A stretch of 64,000 nt of DNA from Catenovulum adriaticum (GTDB lineage: Bacteria > Pseudomonadota > Gammaproteobacteria > Enterobacterales > Alteromonadaceae), in NCBI RefSeq assembly GCF_026725475.1, contig NZ_CP109965.1, positions 2,294,001-2,358,000 on the forward strand, in the 5' to 3' direction. Below are positions 18,953 through 27,197 of the stretch, one piece after another. The notes under the pieces are model-generated. The model was not told the DNA's origin and made no database searches. It worked only from the letters and a program-made list of their open reading frames with translations. Each line of letters begins with the position of its first letter. Position 1 is the first letter of the stretch. A program made the translations under genes and the position numbers.

Positions 18953-21322
18953 ATGATATCAACAACTGTTAAAATTGATCCTAATATTCAAAATATTATT
19001 AATAAACTGATTAGTAGCTATAATACTAATCAGTTTGATATGCGGTTCAATAAATTAACTCAAGGCCTATCAACCCAAAAAACTTTTTTGATAAAACAAG
19101 AGCTAGCACGCTTGTTTAAACCCTGCATCAAAACCGTAGATTTATCTTCTCGCACTCAATATCCGACAGCTGAATTTAAATGGGAGAACAAACGCTTTTA
19201 TTTTGACGAAATTGCAAAACGCATTTTTTTAGTCGCAATTGATAAATTTCATGGCAAATATACCGAAGGGGTTTACGAGGCTGTCACTTCAAGTAAAAAC
19301 TATCAAGCGTATGAACGCTTATACCAAGAAGAAGAAAAAATAAAAGCATTCAGTGTTAATGTTACCGAATTAGGAAAAACAACCAAAAGGTTGGAAGAAC
19401 GTTTATTCTGCGCTAAGCCCGTTATCATTATTTTAAATAACAAAAAACAGCTTAATGCCATGACCTCTAATATCTCACGTTCTGGCTGTTTAATCCGTGT
19501 AAAATCGATTGATGACTTTAAATTAGATGATGTCATTAAAATTGATTTTTCATCACTGACCGAACAATTTCGGTTGTCAACGAGTTCAATCTGCCAATAC
19601 CAAATTAAATTTATCGCAAAAAAAAGTGAAAAAGATGGATTATTTCGGGTAGGGATTCAACTCACTGAAGATAACCATGAATGGATGCAATTTTTAGACA
19701 AATACGTTTTAGCTAATCGAGCTTCTTTTAAGGTTGATATAACCAATGCAAAAGAACTCACTGAGTCGCGCTTATTAGAAAACCAATTGCTAAAATGCAG
19801 CCAATGGCTACCTGTCTTTGCCCAGGTTAAAGACAAACAAGTAAAGCAAGTCAAATATGCGTTAACTAATTTAAATAGCCAACCTTTCTATCAATTTTTT
19901 GACGATTCGAGCGGCAACAACCGCCTTAATTCAGTCATATTCAAATTATGGCCACAATTAGCTGAGCAAGCCTCTAAAGCCCATACAATTTTAGCCGCTA
20001 AGCTCAAAAATAATAACAAAGTTCAGTTTATTGCAGCGAGCTTGGCTGATTTAATAAATAAGGATGCGCTAAAAGCTTTTATTCATTTTGCAAACTTAAA
20101 AGGGCAATTAACTTGCTTTCAAATACGTACTCAACCATTAAGTCAAGACGCTCTTAATCAGCTCAAGCTCAATTGGTTTAAATCAAGCAAAGAAGCAGAA
20201 ATAGCCTTAGAGCCACTTAAACTAACCAACCAGCTGCTTTGTTTTTACCCAATGGATCACCATTTAGCTTATTTGCCTGAAAGCAACGATGTTCAGCTAA
20301 ATAAACAAATACTTAGCCAACTGAATCAATATATTTGCCCTAAAATAAAAAACCAGGCTATTGCGCCTTTTGACGTGAATGTTCAATGTTCTCGTGCAGA
20401 AAATCGATTTTTCTTAAGCTCTGCTGTCACTTATAATTTTCATGCTAAAAATTATTCAGCTAAATTACTAGATATTTCGACCAGAGGTTTAAGCTTACAG
20501 GTTGAACGCATTCCAAATGAATTAGAACTCGATCAAAATATTAGTTTACGCATCGCCAAATTAGAGCAATTTAATAAAATCGCCGCACAATCTAATGCTC
20601 AATATAAAGTGGTAGGCTTAAATGAGCACGCGCAAACTCTGCATTTGCAATTAGTTGATTCGCCTGACGTGCAGCAATTTATGCGTTCGTTAATTAAACA
20701 ACACAGAGCCAAGCTAAAAATTAATGACCAATACGACAAATTTATCGTATTGCAAAAAGCACTTTGTATTGCATTTATCAGCAGCTATCCTGGCACGGCA
20801 TTTGGTATTGCAAAAAGCACCACAGGCTTAGTTAACGTCAACCGCTTGCTAACCGGTCAAAGTGACAATCAAGAATTAGCGCTTTTAAAAGCGCTACAAC
20901 CAACCCACCAGCCACACCAACTATCTGTATATCCTTTATTAAAAGGTAATGCTTCAAGCACATATTTAAACTCTGTCCTTAAGTTTATTCGAAGCAAAAA
21001 AGTGAGTTATGATGAGCTTAGCTTTTTTGTCAGTCAGCACAAACAACAAGAACAACGTATTTGTTTATCAGAATTAGAAGAAGACGAAAATTATTTAACG
21101 GCGCTTAAACCATTACAAACAGACAAACAAATGTACAACTTAAGTGTTAGCCTTTACCCAGTGCAAGATAACGGCACTGAGATTATTGCCGATAATTTAA
21201 AGTACATCAGCCGCTCAAACCGACATCAAGCCGAGCAAATCAAACTATTTGCACAAAACTTAACGGGCATTATTGAACTAGTCGATAGTCATCAATTTTG
21301 GCAGATAGCGGTGAAAGAGTAA
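18953..21322 (+). CDS. large protein with two PilZ domains, putative c-di-GMP receptor
   Basis: 789 residues, cytoplasmic, no membrane segment. Two PilZ-like beta-barrels can be seen, one around residues 150-265 (NISRSGCLIRVKSIDDF near 181) and one around 470-590 (LLDISTRGLSLQVER near 505). In both the canonical D/NxSxxG motif is present (NISRSG and DISTRG). The upstream RxxxR is not obvious by eye, so c-di-GMP binding is an inference. The remaining parts are family-specific and match a long PilZ family seen in marine Alteromonadales. An HD-GYP gene elsewhere in the window (62.1 kb) shows that c-di-GMP signalling exists here. Confidence 0.8.
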   Translation: MISTTVKIDPNIQNIINKLISSYNTNQFDMRFNKLTQGLSTQKTFLIKQELARLFKPCIKTVDLSSRTQYPTAEFKWENKRFYFDEIAKRIFLVAIDKFHGKYTEGVYEAVTSSKNYQAYERLYQEEEKIKAFSVNVTELGKTTKRLEERLFCAKPVIIILNNKKQLNAMTSNISRSGCLIRVKSIDDFKLDDVIKIDFSSLTEQFRLSTSSICQYQIKFIAKKSEKDGLFRVGIQLTEDNHEWMQFLDKYVLANRASFKVDITNAKELTESRLLENQLLKCSQWLPVFAQVKDKQVKQVKYALTNLNSQPFYQFFDDSSGNNRLNSVIFKLWPQLAEQASKAHTILAAKLKNNNKVQFIAASLADLINKDALKAFIHFANLKGQLTCFQIRTQPLSQDALNQLKLNWFKSSKEAEIALEPLKLTNQLLCFYPMDHHLAYLPESNDVQLNKQILSQLNQYICPKIKNQAIAPFDVNVQCSRAENRFFLSSAVTYNFHAKNYSAKLLDISTRGLSLQVERIPNELELDQNISLRIAKLEQFNKIAAQSNAQYKVVGLNEHAQTLHLQLVDSPDVQQFMRSLIKQHRAKLKINDQYDKFIVLQKALCIAFISSYPGTAFGIAKSTTGLVNVNRLLTGQSDNQELALLKALQPTHQPHQLSVYPLLKGNASSTYLNSVLKFIRSKKVSYDELSFFVSQHKQQEQRICLSELEEDENYLTALKPLQTDKQMYNLSVSLYPVQDNGTEIIADNLKYISRSNRHQAEQIKLFAQNLTGIIELVDSHQFWQIAVKE

Positions 21323-21410
21323 AAAGATACAGGCAGGTCAATAGCAATTATATTCAGCTGCTCTTAAAAATGCCCAGACACTCTATCCTAAATCACTCCT
21401 AACATCTTTG

Positions 21411-21785
21411 CTAATCCGTAATAATAGGATGACCTAATTCTTCCCAGCGTCTAAATCCGCCATCCATATTAATCGCATTTTGATAGCCCATTTTTACTAA
21501 GTTATCGGCCGCTAGCGCTGAACGAAAACCACCGCCACAGTACAAAACCAGCTTGGTGTGGATGTCTGGATATTTAGTTTGTATATCACGTTCGATAATA
21601 CCTTTACCCATATAAACTGCATCAGGCAAATGGCCGGCAGCCCATTCATCTTGCTCGCGGACATCGACTAAAACAAAAGGGTCACCATTTGCCTTCATAG
21701 ACAACATGGTTTCAATATCAATTTCTTTAATATTTTGCCTGGCTTGATTAACTAACGTTAAAAATGCAGAGCTATGTTGCGACAT
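21411..21785 (-). CDS. rhodanese-like sulfurtransferase
   Basis: Single-domain rhodanese. The active loop is CGGGFRS (cysteine near residue 84), and the conserved DVREQDEWAAGHLPDA precedes it. I chose ATG at 21785 (124 residues). An upstream ATG at 21827 would add 14 residues but lies in the terminator hairpin of glnB. May move sulfane sulfur; partner unknown. Confidence 0.88.
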   Translation of the reverse strand: MSQHSSAFLTLVNQARQNIKEIDIETMLSMKANGDPFVLVDVREQDEWAAGHLPDAVYMGKGIIERDIQTKYPDIHTKLVLYCGGGFRSALAADNLVKMGYQNAINMDGGFRRWEELGHPIITD

Positions 21786-21818
21786 GAGAAAACCTGTTTT
21801 AAAACTTTGCTCAAAGTA

Positions 21819-21855
21819 TAAAAGCAAACATAAATGGCTTCACGTTTGCTTTTAA
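21819..21855 (-). terminator. terminator of the nadE-glnB transcript
   Basis: Inverted repeat AAAAGCAAAC...GTTTGCTTTT about 32 bp past the glnB stop; on the minus strand it ends with a TTTT stretch. Confidence 0.65.
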
Positions 21856-21886
21856 GGTGGATGGATGAAAAAAATAAATATTTAGT

Positions 21887-22225
21887 TTAAATAGCGTCTT
21901 CGTTTTCTTCACCAGTACGAATACGAACCACTCGCTCGACATTGGTTACAAATATTTTGCCGTCGCCAATTTTGCCGCTTTGTGCAGTTTTAGTAATGGT
22001 TTCAACACAGCGCTCTACTTGATCGTCAGCAACAACAATGTCGATGCTCACTTTTGGTAAAAAGTCTACGTTATATTCAGCACCACGATAAAGTTCGGTA
22101 TGGCCTTTTTGGCGCCCGAAACCTTTAACTTCTGTAACTGTCATACCTGTGATACCAATTTCAGCTAATGCTTCACGTACATCATCTAACTTAAAAGGTT
22201 TAATTATAGCTTCAACTTTTTTCAT
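21887..22225 (-). CDS. glnB: nitrogen regulatory protein P-II
   Basis: 112-residue PII trimer subunit that senses 2-oxoglutarate and ATP/ADP and controls glutamine synthetase adenylylation and NtrB. The uridylylation site Y51 is present in the T-loop (RGAEYNVDF), and the C-terminal signature GKIGDGKIFV is intact. It follows nadE by 19 bp. A nadE-linked copy without amtB is usually GlnB rather than GlnK, so I use glnB. Confidence 0.93.
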   Translation of the reverse strand: MKKVEAIIKPFKLDDVREALAEIGITGMTVTEVKGFGRQKGHTELYRGAEYNVDFLPKVSIDIVVADDQVERCVETITKTAQSGKIGDGKIFVTNVERVVRIRTGEENEDAI

Positions 22226-22244
22226 TGTTATATCCTCTTAATAT

Positions 22245-23846
22245 TTATTTATGCTCTTGCCCAAACCCTGATGTAATTGGATAGCGTCTGTCTTTACCAA
22301 AATTACGTTGAGTTATTTTAGGGCCAATAGCTGATTGACGGCGCTTATACTCGTTAATATCGACTAAACGCATAATTCTGCTAACAACTGCCTCATCATA
22401 GCCTAATGCAACAATATCTGTTAATGATAAGTCATTTTCTACGTAAGCCTCTAAAATCGCATCTAATTCATCGTAGGCTGGCAAGCTATCTTGGTCAACC
22501 TGATCGGGAGCCAACTCTGCAGAAGGTGGGCGATCTATCACTCTTTGTGGGATCACAGGTGACAACGAGTTGCGATATTCAGCTAAACGGTAGGCTAACA
22601 TTTTGGGCACATCTTTTATGGGTGCAAAACCACCTGCCATATCACCATACAAGGTGCAATAACCAACAGCCATTTCAGACTTGTTACCTGTCGTTAATAC
22701 TAAACGGCGTTTTTTGTTGGATAACGCCATTAAGATAACACCCCGACTACGAGCCTGTAAATTTTCTTCTGTTGTATCAACCGCTGCATTATCAAACAAC
22801 GGATTAAGCGCTTGCATAAAACTATCAAACATAGGTTCAATTGAAACAATATCAAATTCAATTCCCATGGTTTGAGCTTGCGCTTTAGCGTCTTCAACAC
22901 TCATTTGTGCGGTATATTTAAACGGCATCATCACGGCTTGAACTTTATCTGCGCCCAATGCATCAACGGCAATGGCCAAAGTAAGAGCCGAGTCAATTCC
23001 TCCAGACAAACCTAAAACAGCGCCTTTAAAGCCATTTTTTAAAACATAATCACGTGTTGCTAATACCAAAGCTTGGTATATTTCGGCTTCTTCAGTGTGC
23101 GGCAGTAACGCTTGTTCACTCGTTAATAAATCGTCAATAAAGGTCAAGGTTTGAATTTTTTCCAAATAATGCGGTAAACGGGCAACCAATTCAGCATTTT
23201 TATTAACCGCAAAAGAGCCTCCATCAAAAACCAGCTCATCTTGACCACAAACATGGTTCACATACACAATTGGTAATTGATGATTTTTAGCTCGTTTTTT
23301 TAATAAAGCTTCGCGCTCATTTTGTTTTTCACTATTAAAAGGCGAAGCATTTAATGACAATAATAAATCAACTGCTTGATTATCTAATTTAGCAATAGGT
23401 TGATCTGTCCATAAGTCTTCGCAAATTAACAATCCAATTCGTTTACCCTGATATTCAAATACCGCAGATTCGTTGCCACAGGCAAAATACCTTTGTTCAT
23501 CAAAAACGCCGTAATTAGGCAAAGCTTGCTTATAATAACGAGTTAATAATTGACCTTGATAATACACACTCGCAGCATTATAGGTGAACTCTTGTTCACG
23601 CCAAGGATGACCGACCACAATGACATGTTCATTAGACGCAGTCGCAATCTTTTCGAGTGCACTTTCAACTCTTTGGTATAAGTCTGGACGATATAATAAA
23701 TCTTCAGGAGGGTAGCCCGTAACAGCTAATTCAGGAAACACCACAACTGAACCTTTGTCTGACGCTAATGTGGTATCAATAATAAGTTGAGAATTTTGAG
23801 CAATGGCCCCAACGGTAAAATTGCATTGCGCAATAACTATCTGCAT
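22245..23846 (-). CDS. nadE: glutamine-dependent NAD+ synthetase
   Basis: Last step of NAD synthesis, amidating nicotinate adenine dinucleotide with glutamine. The N-terminal nitrilase domain has the Glu-Lys-Cys triad: E in VVFPELAVTGYPPEDL, K in YYKQALPNYGVF, and C in LLICEDLW. The C-terminal synthetase has the PP-loop LGLSGGIDSALTLAIA. I chose ATG at 23846 (533 residues, starting MQIVIAQCN) because the family begins there; a frame extension to 23891 adds 15 hydrophobic residues unlikely to be real. First gene of the nadE-glnB pair. Confidence 0.95.
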   Translation of the reverse strand: MQIVIAQCNFTVGAIAQNSQLIIDTTLASDKGSVVVFPELAVTGYPPEDLLYRPDLYQRVESALEKIATASNEHVIVVGHPWREQEFTYNAASVYYQGQLLTRYYKQALPNYGVFDEQRYFACGNESAVFEYQGKRIGLLICEDLWTDQPIAKLDNQAVDLLLSLNASPFNSEKQNEREALLKKRAKNHQLPIVYVNHVCGQDELVFDGGSFAVNKNAELVARLPHYLEKIQTLTFIDDLLTSEQALLPHTEEAEIYQALVLATRDYVLKNGFKGAVLGLSGGIDSALTLAIAVDALGADKVQAVMMPFKYTAQMSVEDAKAQAQTMGIEFDIVSIEPMFDSFMQALNPLFDNAAVDTTEENLQARSRGVILMALSNKKRRLVLTTGNKSEMAVGYCTLYGDMAGGFAPIKDVPKMLAYRLAEYRNSLSPVIPQRVIDRPPSAELAPDQVDQDSLPAYDELDAILEAYVENDLSLTDIVALGYDEAVVSRIMRLVDINEYKRRQSAIGPKITQRNFGKDRRYPITSGFGQEHK

Positions 23847-23959
23847 ATAAATAGCCAATAAAATTTTATAAATAATATGATAACGAATCATATTAAAAGC
23901 CTAAGCTTGTGTCCAAAGCTGTTTGCTTATTTTGGCTATTTTTCTAAAAATTAGTGCTT

Positions 23960-23991
23960 AAAATAAAAAAAGCGCCTCTTATTTAGGCGCT
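23960..23991 (-). terminator. rho-independent terminator of the DUF4250 gene
   Basis: Stem AGCGCCT/AGGCGCT with a 7-nt loop; on the minus strand it is followed by seven T residues. It lies about 38 bp past the stop of the leftward DUF4250 gene. Confidence 0.88.
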
Positions 23992-24028
23992 AAAGGGAAT
24001 GTTCGAGGGTGCCTTATTTATTTTGAAG

Positions 24029-24226
24029 TCATAAATCTGGGCTAAATTGGTTAATTTCTGATTCGTAGTGGTAGCCAATTCTGGCTAGTTTATCTTCAAT
24101 TGTATTTTCATCCACTTCCATCACACAGGCTAAACTATGTAAATCACCACAATCATGTCTTAATTGGTCATTCACTATGCCTAACAAAATATTAGGCTGT
24201 AAAGACACTGCTTTATGTAAATCCAT
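24029..24226 (-). CDS. DUF4250 small protein
   Basis: 65-residue cytoplasmic protein with the DUF4250 pattern: LQPNILLGIVNDQLRHDCGD, then a helix ending DKLARIGYHYESEINQF. Function unknown in the family. A GGAGG ribosome-binding site precedes the ATG, and a strong terminator follows, so it is a stand-alone transcript. Confidence 0.75.
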   Translation of the reverse strand: MDLHKAVSLQPNILLGIVNDQLRHDCGDLHSLACVMEVDENTIEDKLARIGYHYESEINQFSPDL

Positions 24227-24513
24227 CTAAACCTCCAAGCATTAAACGATATGTTGCTAAGCACAATTGAACTCTACAATAAGTAACTTAACCTGCTCAA
24301 CATGAGCTAACTTAAAACTATAGTAGAAAATGGCGCATTTTCTAATTAATTAAAATCAACTCAGCAGCAAAACAAAATAGATTGTAAATTAAACTTCACG
24401 CTCTTTTTTAAGCAAAATGTGTAATTAAACAGGTCAATTTTAGCCTGCTTATATCAATACAAAAAGCAAATGTGGCATAATCTGTTTTTTAGTTTTTGCA
24501 TGGTTAGCGTTAA

Positions 24514-25917
24514 ATGGCTCAAAATATTACTTGGCAAGCAAAAAAACCAACTCAATCGGTTGAAGACATCAAAACAGCACCTCATTCAGAAGAAGCTGAA
24601 CAATCAGTGATTGGCGGTTTATTGCTAGAAAATGATGCTTGGGACAGAGTGGCTGAAAGAGTTGTTTCAAAAGACTTCTACCATTATGCAAACCGCGCCA
24701 TTTTTGAACATATGGCGAAGCTGGTTGAACAACACAAACCTATCGATTTAATCACCTTATCTGAATCCTTAGAACAAGAAAAAATATTAGAGGACGTGGG
24801 TGGGTTCGCTTATTTAGCAGAAGTTGCGGATAACACGCCAAGTGCAGCTAACATCACAGCGTATGCAGACATCGTTCGAGAGCGAGCGGTTATTCGTGAA
24901 ATGATTTCAGTTGCAAACGAAATAGCCGAAGCTGGCTATGACACCCAAGGCCGTTCAAGTAACGAATTACTTGATTTGGCAGAAAGCAAAGTTTTTAAAA
25001 TTGCAGAGCAAAGAACCAACGCCAATGAAGGCCCCCAACAGTTAAAAACCATATTAGCTAGCACAGTGACCCGAATTGAAGATGCCATGAAAAATGGCTC
25101 TTCTGGTGTGACAGGGGTGACTACTGGGTTTAATGATTTAAATAGCATGACATCAGGTTTGCAAGGCTCTGATCTAATCATAGTGGCGGCGCGTCCATCT
25201 ATGGGCAAAACAACTTTAGCGATGAATTTATGCGAAAATGCAGCAATGTCATTTGATAAAGCCGTTTTAGTATTCAGTTTAGAGATGCCCGCTGAACAAA
25301 TTATGATGAGAATGTTAGCCTCACTTAGCCGCGTTAACCAAACCAGCATTCGTACAGGGCAGCTCGAAGATGAAGACTGGGCTCGTCTTTCATCTACCAT
25401 GGCATTATTGGCTGAAAAAAATAATATTTATATCGATGATTCTTCTGGCTTAACCCCGACTGAAGTTCGCTCAAGAGCAAGGCGCGTAGCACGTGACCAC
25501 CCTGGTGGCATTGGTTTAATCATGGTCGATTACCTGCAATTAATGCAAGTCCCTGGGATGTCAGAAAACCGAACGCTTGAAATAGCTGAAATTTCACGCT
25601 CATTAAAAGCGTTAGCCAAAGAACTCAATGTACCCGTTGTCGCTTTATCGCAACTTAACCGAAGTTTGGAACAACGCGCCGATAAACGTCCTGTTAACTC
25701 AGATTTACGTGAATCAGGCTCTATTGAACAAGATGCTGATTTAATTATGTTCATTTACCGAGACGAAGTTTACTACCCAGATTCAGAGCGTAAAGGCATT
25801 GCCGAAATCATCATAGGTAAACAAAGAAACGGGCCAATTGGCCATGTTGATGTCGCTTTTTTAGGTCAGTTCTCTCGATTTGATAATCTTGCCCGAACAG
25901 ATTATCAAGGCTACTAA
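24514..25917 (+). CDS. dnaB: replicative DNA helicase DnaB
   Basis: Hexameric fork helicase. The N-terminal domain begins APHSEEAEQSVIGGLLLEND. The RecA-like core has Walker A ARPSMGKTTL (near residue 228), Walker B GLIMVDYLQLM (near 338) and the C-terminal SGSIEQDADLIMFIYRDE. 467 residues, standard. No intein or frameshift. A hairpin lies right after the stop. Confidence 0.97.
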   Translation: MAQNITWQAKKPTQSVEDIKTAPHSEEAEQSVIGGLLLENDAWDRVAERVVSKDFYHYANRAIFEHMAKLVEQHKPIDLITLSESLEQEKILEDVGGFAYLAEVADNTPSAANITAYADIVRERAVIREMISVANEIAEAGYDTQGRSSNELLDLAESKVFKIAEQRTNANEGPQQLKTILASTVTRIEDAMKNGSSGVTGVTTGFNDLNSMTSGLQGSDLIIVAARPSMGKTTLAMNLCENAAMSFDKAVLVFSLEMPAEQIMMRMLASLSRVNQTSIRTGQLEDEDWARLSSTMALLAEKNNIYIDDSSGLTPTEVRSRARRVARDHPGGIGLIMVDYLQLMQVPGMSENRTLEIAEISRSLKALAKELNVPVVALSQLNRSLEQRADKRPVNSDLRESGSIEQDADLIMFIYRDEVYYPDSERKGIAEIIIGKQRNGPIGHVDVAFLGQFSRFDNLARTDYQGY

Positions 25918-25926
25918 GCTATTTTT

Positions 25927-25949
25927 GTAGCTGGCTTTGCGCCAGCTAC
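25927..25949. terminator. hairpin after dnaB, possible terminator
   Basis: Perfect GTAGCTGGC/GCCAGCTAC stem starting 10 bp after the dnaB stop. It lacks a T-run, so it may stabilise the mRNA 3' end instead of ending transcription. Confidence 0.45.
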
Positions 25950-26207
25950 TCAAAGACTATCCCCTGCCCAAAGAATAGTAAATCCCAAATGCCCATTTAG
26001 CTAAATGTAATATTTACTGATTCAACAACGTGTAACCAGCTAAATTTTACACTCCAGATATATTCTAAGCGACTTACCCGTCCTTTAAATAATATAAAAC
26101 TCCCTAATAATTAAATAGATAAGAAAAAATCCGCCTCTGGCACTTGATTTGCTTAATAATTTAATACCGACAAACCATCTCTATTAATTGATACAAGGAT
26201 TTGAATC

Positions 26208-26735
26208 ATGAATACACATATCAATGAAGAAACCTATCCAACTAAAGTAGCGGGTGTTTTTAACTCTGAAGCTAACGCCAAGACTGTTGTGCAAGCATTA
26301 ACCGACAAAGCTGATTTTGTCTCAGAAAAAATCAGGGTGATCCCTCCCGGAGATACCCACTTTGATGAAAAGCTGGAACCCGAAGACAAAAAAATTGGTA
26401 AAACATTGCTCAACTCACACTTAATGTTAGGCGGTTTGGGTTTAATAATAGGTTTATGTATCGCAGGCGTGCTCTCCATATCTGGCACTTTGTTTATGCA
26501 GACTTATACTATAACTGCTTTTGTATCTATCAGTTTATTATGTAGTTTTGGTGGGCTTTTAGTGGCTGGTTTTCTCTCAATTCGTCCGGATCATGATCAT
26601 ATGATTAATAAAATCAGAAAAGCGACCCGTACTGGAAAATGGTCGGTTATAGTTCATGTGAACAGTCATGAAAACGCTGAAAAAGCTGAAACGTTAATGC
26701 AACCGCTAGCTAATTCATTGGTCACCACTATCTAA
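26208..26735 (+). CDS. two-TM protein of unknown function
   Basis: 175 residues. An N-terminal soluble domain (about 1-60, TYPTKVAGVFNSEANAKTVV) looks like a small alpha/beta fold. Two membrane helices follow (about 70-95 and 100-125), then a soluble tail (RPDHDHMINKIRKATRTGKW). The layout resembles proteins in which a heavy-metal- or stress-protein-like fold flanks a glycine-rich hairpin, but I cannot name a function. AAGGA ribosome-binding site before the ATG. Its own terminator follows. Confidence 0.6.
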   Translation: MNTHINEETYPTKVAGVFNSEANAKTVVQALTDKADFVSEKIRVIPPGDTHFDEKLEPEDKKIGKTLLNSHLMLGGLGLIIGLCIAGVLSISGTLFMQTYTITAFVSISLLCSFGGLLVAGFLSIRPDHDHMINKIRKATRTGKWSVIVHVNSHENAEKAETLMQPLANSLVTTI

Positions 26736-26781
26736 TGCAACATCTAACAAGGATAATATTATTATCTAAGATGGCGTTAAC

Positions 26782-26818
26782 ATAAACACCGAGTCAACTA
26801 GCTTAACTTGGTGTTTAT
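26782..26818 (+). terminator. hairpin terminator after the two-TM gene
   Basis: Stem ATAAACACC...GGTGTTTAT extended by four more pairs, 11-nt loop, 47 bp past the stop. The T-run is weak. Confidence 0.55.
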
Positions 26819-27108
26819 TGTCAACAAGCTAACAGCTTTATATACTGTACTATCATTGCAAGTAGAGTCTCCACTATAAAATTTGCCTACCTTCCAACTT
26901 TTTATCAGAAAAATAAATAATTTACGTTAACCAATACAAAACTTAACCTAAATATTGGACAAGCTGTTACCTAAAATATTGTATTTAAATAAAATTTAAT
27001 ATTTTAGTAAGGTAGTTTTGTCTTAATACAAAGCGAATTTTTTATCCAGAGTTCAGATTATTTAGTAAAACCAACAACTTGCACCAGTGCAACATATTGT
27101 TTTTAAAA

Positions 27109-27137
27109 CTGTCACTTAATGTTCAATTTTTGGTCAT
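27109..27137 (+). promoter_or_regulatory. candidate Pho box (PhoB site)
   Basis: Three 7-bp units at exact 11-bp spacing: CTGTCAC, TGTTCAA and TGGTCAT, separated by AT-rich TTAA and TTTT. This matches the PhoB direct-repeat layout (CTGTCAT-like 7-mers plus 4 AT bases). It lies 60-90 bp upstream of the secreted nuclease/phosphatase gene. Assignment is by eye. Confidence 0.55.
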
Positions 27138-27197
27138 GCAAAGTCGTTACCTTATTCGCGTTTTCATTAGCGTAAAATAATAAACAACGGGACTAGC

